Assembly (NCBI GenBank): GCA_002440705.1
Contig: DJVA01000087.1
Span: forward strand, 1-5,737
Direction: 5' to 3'
DNA: 5,737 bases
From: Flavobacteriaceae bacterium UBA6268
Lineage (GTDB): Bacteria > Bacteroidota > Bacteroidia > Flavobacteriales > Flavobacteriaceae
Below, piece by piece: positions 1-5,674 of this stretch. The notes below the pieces were generated by a model. The model ran no database searches and was not told the DNA's origin. It was given only the letters and a program-made list of their open reading frames with translations. The stretch's first letter is position 1. Each line of letters opens with the position of its first letter. Position numbers and translations under genes: made by a program.

Positions 1-259
1 GTAGGATGGATTGGAGGGTAGGGAGCACCCGTTTTAATTCTTCCGATTCGGGAATGTCCGATGCGCCCGGTCTGGAACTGTAACCTCCCACATCCAAAAA
101 AGTCGTTCCCTCACTAATCATCTGTTCCACTTTAAGCAATAGGGCCTTTTCATTTTTTAAACTTCCTCCATCATAAAACGAATCTGGGGTTGCATTCACA
201 ATGCCCATAACTTTGGGGGTTTTGAGGTCGACAAGCCTTCCATTGCAATTGAGGGTCAT
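1..259 (-). CDS. folP: Dihydropteroate synthase, N-terminal part (cut by window edge)
   Basis: Dihydropteroate synthase is a cytoplasmic folate-pathway enzyme that condenses 6-hydroxymethyl-dihydropterin diphosphate with p-aminobenzoate; sulfonamides target it. The first 86 residues are visible, read from the ATG at 259-257. An in-frame TAA lies four codons upstream, so the start cannot move far. The family's first signature, NATPDSFYDGG, is at residues 22-32 (the Asn is the metal/diphosphate ligand). The second, DVGGYSSRPGA at 56-66, corresponds to the sulfonamide-contacting DIGGESTRPGA loop of other bacteria, with the Tyr-Ser variant I associate with Bacteroidota. The remaining roughly two thirds of a normal 270-280-residue protein lie outside the window. 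The gene diverges from the DUF1599 gene across 57 bases. Identity is near certain; nothing suggests a pseudogene in the visible part. Confidence 0.95.
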   Translation of the reverse strand, partial: MTLNCNGRLVDLKTPKVMGIVNATPDSFYDGGSLKNEKALLLKVEQMISEGTTFLDVGGYSSRPGASDIPESEELKRVLPTLQSIL

Positions 260-316
260 TGGGATTTTTTAAATTGATTTATTTGAGCGAAATTTACACA
301 AAATTGAACAGACCGA
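260..316. promoter_or_regulatory. Divergent folP / DUF1599 spacer, presumed to hold both promoters
   Basis: This is the only non-coding DNA between the two diverging genes, so both promoters should lie here or just inside the coding ends. On the minus strand, TAAATTTC (296 down to 289) matches the Bacteroidota -7 consensus TAnnTTTG in seven of eight positions and sits about 30 bases before the folP start. No TTG is found 19-20 bases upstream of it. On the plus strand the nearest match is TTTATTTG, ending at 285, also without a properly placed TTG. The spacer is AT-rich and has no Shine-Dalgarno sequence before either start. The location is inferred from gene layout; the individual boxes are weak. 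Confidence 0.35.
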
Positions 317-853
317 ATGTCCAAAACCACAAAACAGTACGATACCGTCATCGAAACGTGCAGAACGTTATTCATCAATAAAATGAAAGATTACGGTAGT
401 GCTTGGCGCATCCTGCGATTGCCGTCGCTTACCGATCAAATTTTTATCAAAGCACAGCGCATCCGAAGCCTTCAGCAAAACAAGGAACGCAAAGTGGATG
501 AAGGTGAAGTTTCGGAATTTATTGGCATCATCAATTACGCCATTATTGCCCTTATCCAGTTGGAAAAAGGGGTTGTGGAGCAACCCGACCTGGCTCTTGA
601 CGAGGCCGTGCAATTGTACGACAAACAGGTTGCTACCACCAAACAGTTGATGCTGGACAAGAACCATGATTATGGGGAAGCCTGGCGCGATATGCGTGTA
701 AGTTCCCTCACCGATTTGATTTTGCAAAAACTACTTCGTGTAAAGCAGATCGAAGACAATCAAGGGAAGACATTGGTAAGCGAAGGGATTGATGCCAATT
801 ATCAAGACATGATTAATTACAGTGTTTTTGCACTGATACATTTGGGCGAATAA
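317..853 (+). CDS. DUF1599 protein made of two tandem copies of the domain
   Basis: The 178-residue, probably soluble cytoplasmic protein is an internal duplication. Repeat 1 (about residues 8-84) and repeat 2 (about 101-178) share, in the same order, K-x-x-DYG-x-AWR (DYG at 25-27 and 118-120), R-x-x-SLTD (SLTD at 37-40 and 130-133), a K-x-x-R-(I/V) helix, and a closing INY-(A/S) helix (NYA at 73-75, NYS at 167-169). The offset is 93-94 residues with no gap inside the shared core. This is the pattern of the DUF1599 family, which, as I recall, has been renamed a nucleotide-modification-associated domain. The K..DYG and INYA motifs also resemble all-alpha NTP pyrophosphatases (MazG/dUTPase-like), but the EExxE metal motif of MazG is not evident. 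Function is therefore unproven; a nucleotide-related role is only inferred. The ATG at 317 is the first in frame, and no Shine-Dalgarno sequence is present. Confidence 0.85.
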   Translation: MSKTTKQYDTVIETCRTLFINKMKDYGSAWRILRLPSLTDQIFIKAQRIRSLQQNKERKVDEGEVSEFIGIINYAIIALIQLEKGVVEQPDLALDEAVQLYDKQVATTKQLMLDKNHDYGEAWRDMRVSSLTDLILQKLLRVKQIEDNQGKTLVSEGIDANYQDMINYSVFALIHLGE

Positions 854-862
854 ATTGAATAG

Positions 863-1966
863 ATGAAATACGTAGTAAACATTTGTAGGGCTTTAGTAGG
901 AGTGCTTTTTATCATCAGCGGATTGATAAAGTTGAATGATCCCATGGGTTTTTCGTTCAAGCTTCAGGAATATTTTGCGCCCGATGTACTTAACATCGAA
1001 TTCCTTTCCCCTTATGCCTTGGCCCTAGCTGTTTTTTTAGTGGTTTTTGAAGTGATGCTGGGCATGATGCTCTTGCTGGGATATGCAAAGAGGTTTACCC
1101 TCTGGAGTTTGCTAGGTATGATCGTGTTCTTTACCTTCCTTACCTTTTATTCGGCTCAGTTCAACAAAGTAACTGATTGCGGTTGCTTTGGGGATGCAGT
1201 AAAGTTGACGCCTTGGGAATCTTTTTGGAAGGATGTGGCCTTATTGGTAATGATCCTAATTCTATATTTCGGACGAAAATACCTCCAACCCATATTCACC
1301 AAAAACATTCGAAGTATTGCAGTCTTGATAAGCTTACTGCTTTGTTTCTGGTTGGGCTACCATGTGCTGATGCACTTACCCGTGGTGGATTTCCGCCCAT
1401 ATAAAATTGGTGCCAACATTCCCGATGGGATGGAAGTCCCGAAAGATGCACTTCCCGCCATCATCGAATACCAATGGGAATACGAAATTAATGGAAAAAA
1501 GACCGTCATCACCAATACGACCGGGTTGGATCCCCAACCCGAAGGAGGAAAGCGTTTGGGGGTCGAAACCGAATTCATCCGCGAACCTTACGAACCACCC
1601 ATCCATGATTTTACCATAGAACTTGATGGGAATGATTATGCAGAGGAAATGCTGGCGGAGGACAAACTAATCATGATTATTTCCTATGATTTGGAGCAAG
1701 CGGATTGGGAAGGTTTTGAGGGGATCAAAAAATTAACGGATGAGGCGCTATCGAAAGGCTACAAAGTAATTGGGATGTCTGCTTCGGGAGACAACGAAAC
1801 CAGTAAATTGTTAAGTGAGAAACAATTGAATTTTCAGTTTTACTATACCGATATGACCACCCTGAAAACCATTGTGCGGAGTAACCCCGGGATTCTGGAA
1901 GTTCGAAAAGGAACCATTACCCAAAAAATGCACTGGAACGATTTGGGCGCTTTTAAATTCCATTGA
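863..1966 (+). CDS. BT_3928-like membrane protein: DoxX/MauE-like domain plus periplasmic thioredoxin-like domain
   Basis: A 367-residue inner-membrane protein. Hydrophobic segments lie at about 4-22, 51-73, 79-98, 122-137 and 149-168. The short loops after segments 2 (YAKRF, 74-78) and 4 (GRKYLQPIFTKNIR) are positively charged, so by the positive-inside rule the N-terminus is cytoplasmic and the roughly 200-residue C-terminal part is periplasmic. The loop between segments 3 and 4, also periplasmic, carries DCGCFGD with C106 and C108, a pair typical of MauE/DoxX-like proteins. The tail begins with DFRPYKIGANIP (176-187). Its end (about 247-365) has a thioredoxin-like beta-alpha pattern and an NPG (341-343) where the cis-proline would sit. 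It contains no cysteine, so no CxxC. A redox or protein-folding partner role is plausible but unproven. The start is the ATG 9 bases after the upstream stop. Confidence 0.82.
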   Translation: MKYVVNICRALVGVLFIISGLIKLNDPMGFSFKLQEYFAPDVLNIEFLSPYALALAVFLVVFEVMLGMMLLLGYAKRFTLWSLLGMIVFFTFLTFYSAQFNKVTDCGCFGDAVKLTPWESFWKDVALLVMILILYFGRKYLQPIFTKNIRSIAVLISLLLCFWLGYHVLMHLPVVDFRPYKIGANIPDGMEVPKDALPAIIEYQWEYEINGKKTVITNTTGLDPQPEGGKRLGVETEFIREPYEPPIHDFTIELDGNDYAEEMLAEDKLIMIISYDLEQADWEGFEGIKKLTDEALSKGYKVIGMSASGDNETSKLLSEKQLNFQFYYTDMTTLKTIVRSNPGILEVRKGTITQKMHWNDLGAFKFH

Positions 1967-1967
1967 T

Positions 1968-3044
1968 TTGTTTCGATATGCCCTAAATAAAATAGGCTAT
2001 GGGTTGCTTACCTTACTCGGGGTGATGATCGTTATTTTTTTACTGTTCAATTTGCTGCCTGGCGATCCTGCACGCATGATGTTGGGCCAAAATGAAACCG
2101 CTGAGCAATTGGCCGTGGTGAAACATAAATATGGATTCGACAAACCCCTGGGAACACAGTTTTTACTTTACCTAAATGACCTTTCGCCCCTTTCTTTCCA
2201 TAGTAAGCAGAAAGGAGATTACACATTTCTTGCAGTAGGGAAGTACCAAGCCAAACCGCTTTTTGCTTTTGGAAAAACCCAAACCGTACTCAAGTGGCCC
2301 TATTTAAGGGAGTCGTTTCAAAAAAATGGAAAGCCCGTTAGCAGTGTTATTGCTGAAACCTTGCCCAATACTGCAATCCTTGCTGTTTCCGCTATTGCCA
2401 TTGCCATGGTATTAGGAATATTTTTAGGAGTCCTATCCGTACTTTTCAAAGACCAGTTTCTGGATCGTTTCATTCAACTGGTTAGTACGTTGGGAATGAG
2501 CGTCCCTTCTTTTTTCAGTGCCATATTGTTTGCATGGATTTTTGGTTTTGTCCTTCGGGAATATACCCACCTGAACATGACCGGAAGCATGTATGAGGTC
2601 GATGATTTTGGGGAGGGGAAATTTATTCAGTGGAAAAACCTTTTACTCCCAGCCATTGTTTTGGGAATACGCCCCTTGGCAGTCGTCACCCAATTGATGC
2701 GCAATTCCTTGTTGGAAACAATGAGCCAAGACTACATCCGGACGGCTAAGGCCAAAGGGTTGTCATTGGCGCGCATCATTAGAAAGCATGCGTTAAAAAA
2801 TTCGCTCAATCCTGTAGTTACTGCTGTTTCGGGCTGGTTTGCCTCGATGTTGGCAGGAGCCGTATTTGTGGAATACATTTTTGGATGGAACGGTTTGGGA
2901 AAGGAAATCGTGGATGCATTAAACACCTTGGATCTGCCTGTAATTATGGGAGCGGTTTTGGTAATAGCCACGCTGTTCATAATTATCAATATAATTGTAG
3001 ATTTGATCTATGGCTGGTTGGATCCTAAAATCAGTCATTCTTAA
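1968..3044 (+). CDS. DppB-type ABC transporter permease (peptide/nickel family)
   Basis: A 358-residue inner-membrane permease of the binding-protein-dependent type. The N-terminus shows the DppB hallmark: one hydrophobic helix (about 9-30) ending in LLPGDPARMMLGQ, then YGFDKPLG (55-62). Further helices lie at about 133-158, 167-195, 224-244, 285-304 and 326-349. The EAA loop that docks on the ATPase is clear at 254-282 (QDYIRTAKAKGLS, then HALKNSLNP), followed by AGAVFVEYIFGWNGLG and the closing LIYGWLDPKIS. The segment between YGFDKPLG and LPNT (132-135) is about 30 residues longer than I expect for DppB, giving a larger periplasmic loop. The start is inferred as TTG at 1968, one base after the preceding stop: the nearby ATG at 1978 is out of frame, and the longer reading frame from 1872 only overlaps the upstream gene. 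No ATPase, second permease or substrate-binding protein is nearby, so the substrate is unknown. Confidence 0.9.
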   Translation: MFRYALNKIGYGLLTLLGVMIVIFLLFNLLPGDPARMMLGQNETAEQLAVVKHKYGFDKPLGTQFLLYLNDLSPLSFHSKQKGDYTFLAVGKYQAKPLFAFGKTQTVLKWPYLRESFQKNGKPVSSVIAETLPNTAILAVSAIAIAMVLGIFLGVLSVLFKDQFLDRFIQLVSTLGMSVPSFFSAILFAWIFGFVLREYTHLNMTGSMYEVDDFGEGKFIQWKNLLLPAIVLGIRPLAVVTQLMRNSLLETMSQDYIRTAKAKGLSLARIIRKHALKNSLNPVVTAVSGWFASMLAGAVFVEYIFGWNGLGKEIVDALNTLDLPVIMGAVLVIATLFIIINIIVDLIYGWLDPKISHS

Positions 3045-3054
3045 AAATACGCCA

Positions 3055-3816
3055 ATGAGAACAAAAATTGTTGCAGGAAACTGGAAAATGAATTTGAACA
3101 GGGACGAATCCCTTCAACTAATTCTGGATATTAGCACAGCGATACAACAGCACGACCTTAAGGGCAATAGGGTTATGGTTTTTCCGCCTTTTGTAACTAT
3201 TGGCTATGTGATGGATTCTGGAAATCGGGACCATCGCATTGAGGTTGGGGCGCAAAATATGCACCAAGAGGAAAGCGGTGCCTATACCGGTGAAGTCGCT
3301 GCAAAGATGCTTTCCAATATGGGCGTAAACTCGGTTATTTTGGGTCATAGCGAACGGCGAGAGTATTTTAACGAAACAGATTCCCTACTTAAACAAAAAG
3401 TCGATACTGCCCGCTCAAACGGCTTGGAGGTGGTTTTTTGTTTTGGCGAAAAATTGGACGAGCGCAATGCAGGAAATCATTTTGATGTGGTGGAACGCCA
3501 ATTGGGGGAGGCCCTTTTTCACTTGCCTGGGGATGCTTTTGAAACTATCGTTTTGGCCTATGAGCCTGTCTGGGCTATCGGCACAGGGATGACTGCCACC
3601 CCCGATCAGGCCCAGGAAATGCATGCTTTTATCCGTAAAACTCTTGCGAATCGATATTCCGAAAGTTTGTCCAATAAAGTTTCCATTTTGTATGGAGGAA
3701 GTGTCAAACCAGACAATGCCACTGAGATTTTTGGAAAACCCGACGTGGATGGTGGATTGATTGGTGGCGCCTCCTTGAAAGCCAACGATTTTGTTGCCAT
3801 CGTAAAAGCCCTCTAA
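3055..3816 (+). CDS. tpiA: Triosephosphate isomerase
   Basis: Triosephosphate isomerase interconverts dihydroxyacetone phosphate and glyceraldehyde 3-phosphate in glycolysis and gluconeogenesis. It is a cytoplasmic (beta/alpha)8 barrel, usually a dimer. At 253 residues it has the family's normal length. All catalytic residues are present: N9 and K11 (GNWKMN), H98 (GHSERR), and E170 in AYEPVWAIGTG, whose end is the flexible phosphate-gripping loop 6. The second phosphate-binding segment YGGSVKPDN is at 213-221 and GGLIGGASL at 233-241. The residue after GTG in loop 6 is Met (179), where Lys is common; it is not catalytic. The start is the ATG at 3055, ten bases after the permease stop. An upstream ATG at 3010 lies inside the permease gene and would add a 15-residue tail not seen in the family. 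Confidence 0.98.
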   Translation: MRTKIVAGNWKMNLNRDESLQLILDISTAIQQHDLKGNRVMVFPPFVTIGYVMDSGNRDHRIEVGAQNMHQEESGAYTGEVAAKMLSNMGVNSVILGHSERREYFNETDSLLKQKVDTARSNGLEVVFCFGEKLDERNAGNHFDVVERQLGEALFHLPGDAFETIVLAYEPVWAIGTGMTATPDQAQEMHAFIRKTLANRYSESLSNKVSILYGGSVKPDNATEIFGKPDVDGGLIGGASLKANDFVAIVKAL

Positions 3817-4653
3817 ATGAGCGTTCCTTATTTAGAATTTCATTTCAACATAAAACCACTGGACCCTGGGGTTGAAATTTTGATAGCCGAATTGGGTACC
3901 ATCGGCTTTGAAAGTTTTGTAGAGCATGAAGAAGGCGTTACGGCCTACATCCAAAAAGGCGATTGGGAAGCGCGGCTTTTGGAGGAAGTTCAGGTATTGA
4001 AATCGCCCGAATTTGAAATCGATTACATTGTGAATGAAATTGCCCCGGTCAATTGGAATGAGGCTTGGGAGCAGCACTTTGAACCCATTGTTGTGTCGAA
4101 TACCTGCGCGGTTAGGGCACCTTTTCACAATCCTTATGGCGTTCCCTTTGAAATTGTCATAGAGCCGAAAATGTCTTTTGGAACGGGCCATCACGAAACC
4201 ACCTTCATGATGTTGCAGTTTATTTTGGAAAACGACTTTCAAGGAAAACGTGTTTTGGATATGGGTTGTGGTACGGCCGTCTTGGCTATTTTGGCTTCCA
4301 TGAAAAGGGCAAAAACCCTTGATGCCATAGATATAGACGATTGGTGTGTGGAGAATTCCGAAGAAAATATTGCCAGAAACCAATGCCAAAACATCGCGGT
4401 AAAATTGGGCGATGCGACACTACTTCCTTCCCAAAAAATCTACGATACCATTTTGGCCAACATTAACCGCAACATCCTTTTACAGGACATGGAGCGTTAT
4501 GTTGCTTCCTTGAAAAAGGGCGGGGAACTGTACCTTAGTGGTTTTTACATTGAGGATTTGCCACAGATTAAAGCATGCTGCAATAATTTGGGCTTGATCT
4601 TCGTTGAAAATAAGGAAAAAAATAAATGGGTTTCCGCAAAATTTGTACATTAG
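3817..4653 (+). CDS. prmA: Ribosomal protein L11 methyltransferase
   Basis: PrmA uses S-adenosylmethionine to methylate the N-terminal amine and lysine side chains of ribosomal protein L11, in the cytoplasm. The 278-residue protein has the expected two-part layout: an N-terminal substrate-recognition domain (about 1-95, with the typical PVNWNEAWEQHFEPI near 77-91) and a Rossmann methyltransferase domain. Diagnostic motifs are MSFGTGHHETT (119-129), which matches the family's AFGTGTHPTT, SAM motif I VLDMGCGTAVLAI (146-158), the acidic motif AIDIDDWCVEN (170-180), and LANINRNIL (213-221), the counterpart of the NPPY-like motif. The third glycine of motif I is Ala154. The ATG directly abuts the tpiA stop (TAAATG), suggesting coupled translation. 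Close in size to E. coli PrmA (293 residues). Confidence 0.96.
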   Translation: MSVPYLEFHFNIKPLDPGVEILIAELGTIGFESFVEHEEGVTAYIQKGDWEARLLEEVQVLKSPEFEIDYIVNEIAPVNWNEAWEQHFEPIVVSNTCAVRAPFHNPYGVPFEIVIEPKMSFGTGHHETTFMMLQFILENDFQGKRVLDMGCGTAVLAILASMKRAKTLDAIDIDDWCVENSEENIARNQCQNIAVKLGDATLLPSQKIYDTILANINRNILLQDMERYVASLKKGGELYLSGFYIEDLPQIKACCNNLGLIFVENKEKNKWVSAKFVH

Positions 4654-4657
4654 ACGT

Positions 4658-4933
4658 ATGGGTACCAAGGAAAAATACCAAGAGGATCTGGCTATTGCCG
4701 AAAAGGAAGACCAAGAAAACCAGATCGTTCTTTATAATGATGACGTAAACACCTTCGACCACGTCATCGAAACCCTTGTGAATACCTGCGAACATACACC
4801 CATACAAGCCGAACAGTGTGCCCTCATTGTGCATTATAAAGGGAAGTGTACCGTAAAGTCAGGTTCTTACGAAGACCTAAAGCCCCGTTGCAGCAAATTA
4901 CTGGATGCGGGTTTGAGTGCCGAAATTGTGTAA
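4658..4933 (+). CDS. clpS: ATP-dependent Clp protease adaptor ClpS
   Basis: ClpS binds proteins with destabilising N-terminal residues and hands them to the Clp ATPase (ClpA in proteobacteria; presumably ClpC in this phylum) for degradation by ClpP. The 91-residue protein has a flexible charged N-terminal tail (about 1-21), as needed for delivery to the ATPase, then the core domain from IVLYNDD. N27, D28 and D29 correspond to the E. coli NDD that holds the substrate's alpha-amine, and H59 (IVHYKGK) to H66. Two other pocket positions differ: F33 sits where E. coli has M40, and A55 where it has M62. The C-terminus is shorter than in E. coli. The start chosen is the ATG at 4658, four bases after prmA; a TTG at 4604 would only overlap prmA. 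Confidence 0.93.
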   Translation: MGTKEKYQEDLAIAEKEDQENQIVLYNDDVNTFDHVIETLVNTCEHTPIQAEQCALIVHYKGKCTVKSGSYEDLKPRCSKLLDAGLSAEIV

Positions 4934-4941
4934 TAAGTAAT

Positions 4942-5403
4942 TTATTGGCTTGGGGTTTTCTCCCTCCTTTTTGAACTGGCTTTTATTTTTTCAAAAGCGG
5001 TCGTTATTTCCAACACGTTTTCAACGCCATCCAAGGCGCATAATTTTTCAATAGTAGCGGCTAACCCATCAAATAACAATTCGCGGTTGGTAGGATTTTT
5101 GGGTTTTTTCGACTGGGGAGCCAAAGGAGTTTGGTATCCGCATCCCTCCAAAAAAGCCTTTTCAATGGCCATGAGTTCCGAAGGTTTGTAACCTCCAAAC
5201 TTCTTATCCAAGACTTCGTGTACCAGACCAATGTAGTTGAGCTGTAACGATCCATGAAGGTTGCTCAAATGTTTCCAGCTATCGGTTTGGTTCAAAATAT
5301 TTCCCACTGCACAACGGCAGGCATCTTCGGGATGTAAGGCATTATCTTGGTATGCTTTGTAAAGCTTCAATAGGGCGGCGTCAAGACGTTGGGATAATTT
5401 CAC
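4942..5403 (-). CDS. Conserved flavobacterial hypothetical protein (family often mislabelled NqrF)
   Basis: A 153-residue predicted soluble protein of unknown function. I recognise it as a flavobacterial family that databases often label Na+-translocating NADH-quinone reductase subunit F. Nothing supports that name: there is no ferredoxin Cys4 cluster motif, no FAD or NADH domain, and no membrane anchor, and real NqrF is about 400 residues. Counting from the chosen start, recognisable parts are KLYKAY (14-19), C-x-CAVGNIL (29-37, cysteines at 29 and 31), TDSWKHL (40-46), LNYIGLV (55-61), GGY-x-P-x-EL (70-77), FLEGCGYQ (84-91, Cys88) and NRELLFDGL (106-114). The tail after about 140 is basic and low-complexity. 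The start is inferred as GTG at 5403-5401, giving MKLSQRLDAAL; the TTG at 5430 would add nine residues I do not expect in the family. It converges on clpS with only 8 bases between stops. Confidence 0.75.
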   Translation of the reverse strand: MKLSQRLDAALLKLYKAYQDNALHPEDACRCAVGNILNQTDSWKHLSNLHGSLQLNYIGLVHEVLDKKFGGYKPSELMAIEKAFLEGCGYQTPLAPQSKKPKNPTNRELLFDGLAATIEKLCALDGVENVLEITTAFEKIKASSKRREKTPSQ

Positions 5404-5493
5404 GCTAAAATATTTCCATAAAGGTAGCAAAATAGGAATGAACCCAAAAAATAAAATAGGCCTTCCTTAAATTCACATAATTTATTTTTTTAA

Positions 5494-5523
5494 TTGTGAT
5501 TAGGGGCATATTTTTTATATTTG
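5494..5523 (+). promoter_or_regulatory. Bacteroidota-type promoter of the tRNA-Arg gene
   Basis: TTG at 5494-5496 (-33 element), 19 bases, then TATATTTG at 5516-5523 is an exact match to the phylum's primary sigma-factor consensus TTG-N19-TAnnTTTG. Transcription should begin near 5528-5531, only a few bases before the tRNA at 5535, as expected for a stable-RNA gene. The rest of the spacer from 5404 is AT-rich. It must also hold the promoter of the minus-strand hypothetical gene; the nearest -7-like string I see for that is TATTTTGC, about 20 bases before its GTG, without a convincing -33 partner. Confidence 0.85.
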
Positions 5524-5534
5524 CACCCCAAAAC

Positions 5535-5608
5535 GGCCTCGTGGCGCAACTGAATAGCGCATCTGATTACGGCTCAGAAGGTTGCAGGTTTGAATCCTGC
5601 CGAGGTCA
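5535..5608 (+). tRNA. tRNA-Arg(ACG)
   Basis: A complete 74-base cloverleaf. The acceptor arm 5535-5541 pairs with 5601-5607 (one G-U), and A5608 is the discriminator. The D-stem GCGC is at 5544-5547/5557-5560. The anticodon stem TCTGA/TCAGA (5562-5566/5574-5578) encloses the loop TTACGGC with anticodon ACG at 5569-5571. The variable loop has five bases, and the T-stem GCAGG/CCTGC is at 5584-5588/5596-5600. A34 should be deaminated to inosine by TadA, so the tRNA reads CGU, CGC and CGA codons. The 3' CCA is not encoded and must be added enzymatically. The T-loop is TTTGAAT, with T at the nearly invariant C56, and the D-loop has A at position 19, so G19-C56 is replaced by A19-U56. Confidence 0.97.
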
Positions 5609-5613
5609 CGAAT

Positions 5614-5674
5614 AAACAATTCAAAAGAGGAAAAACGCCAAGCTTGCTTGAGCGTTTTTTTATTTGAATTGTTT
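5614..5674 (+). terminator. Nested-hairpin intrinsic terminator after tRNA-Arg
   Basis: Three stems nest here. The innermost is CAAG-cttg-CTTG (5639-5650), continuing past a single bulged A5651 into AAAAACGC/GCGTTTTT (5631-5638/5652-5659). An outer perfect 12-base arm, AAACAATTCAAA (5614-5625), pairs with 5663-5674. The inner hairpin ends in a run of T bases (5655-5661), the classic intrinsic-terminator form. Because the opposite strand also gives GCGTTTTT after the hairpin, it could stop transcription from both sides. It begins six bases after the tRNA, so it very likely ends the tRNA transcript. Confidence 0.85.

Larger units (their letters stand above)
317..4933 (+). other. Probable six-gene operon: DUF1599, BT_3928-like, permease, tpiA, prmA, clpS
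   Basis: Six plus-strand genes follow one another with spacers of 9, 1, 10, 0 and 4 bases, too small for separate promoters and terminators. No hairpin with a T-run interrupts them. Two junctions, TGA-T-TTG (permease start) and TAA-ATG (prmA start), suggest translational coupling. The order DUF1599, BT_3928-type protein, tpiA is, from memory, also seen in Bacteroides, which would make it old synteny in the phylum. Internal promoters inside coding sequence cannot be excluded by eye. Confidence 0.6.

Noticed and set aside
1872..1967. Longer permease starting at the TTG at 1872
   Set aside because: It would overlap the upstream gene by 95 bases and add 32 residues with no hydrophobic or family-like character. 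TTG at 1968 gives the expected DppB N-terminus.
3586..3600. Met in place of the common Lys after the GTG of TIM loop 6, considered as a sign of altered catalysis
   Set aside because: This position is in the variable hinge of loop 6. All catalytic and phosphate-binding residues are intact.
4270..4282. Ala in place of the third Gly of SAM motif I in PrmA, considered as a sign of inactivation
   Set aside because: Small-residue variation at this position is tolerated in many SAM methyltransferases, and the other PrmA motifs are intact.
3832..4389. Long open frame on the minus strand (185 codons) inside prmA
   Set aside because: It lies wholly opposite a confidently identified gene, its translation shows no recognisable domain, and it has no promoter or sensible context. 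The same applies to the antisense frame at 368-727 opposite the DUF1599 gene.
4604..4657. Longer ClpS starting at the TTG at 4604
   Set aside because: The extension is the shifted-frame reading of the prmA end. The ATG at 4658 gives a normal ClpS N-terminal tail.
4931..4946. Hairpin AATAA-gtaat-TTATT as a shared terminator of the convergent genes
   Set aside because: Five A-T pairs are too weak, and no T-run follows on either strand.
5614..5674. The 12-base perfect inverted repeat as terminal repeats of a tiny mobile element
   Set aside because: The arms enclose only 37 bases that form a terminator hairpin, there is no target-site duplication, and the position directly after a tRNA is that of its terminator.
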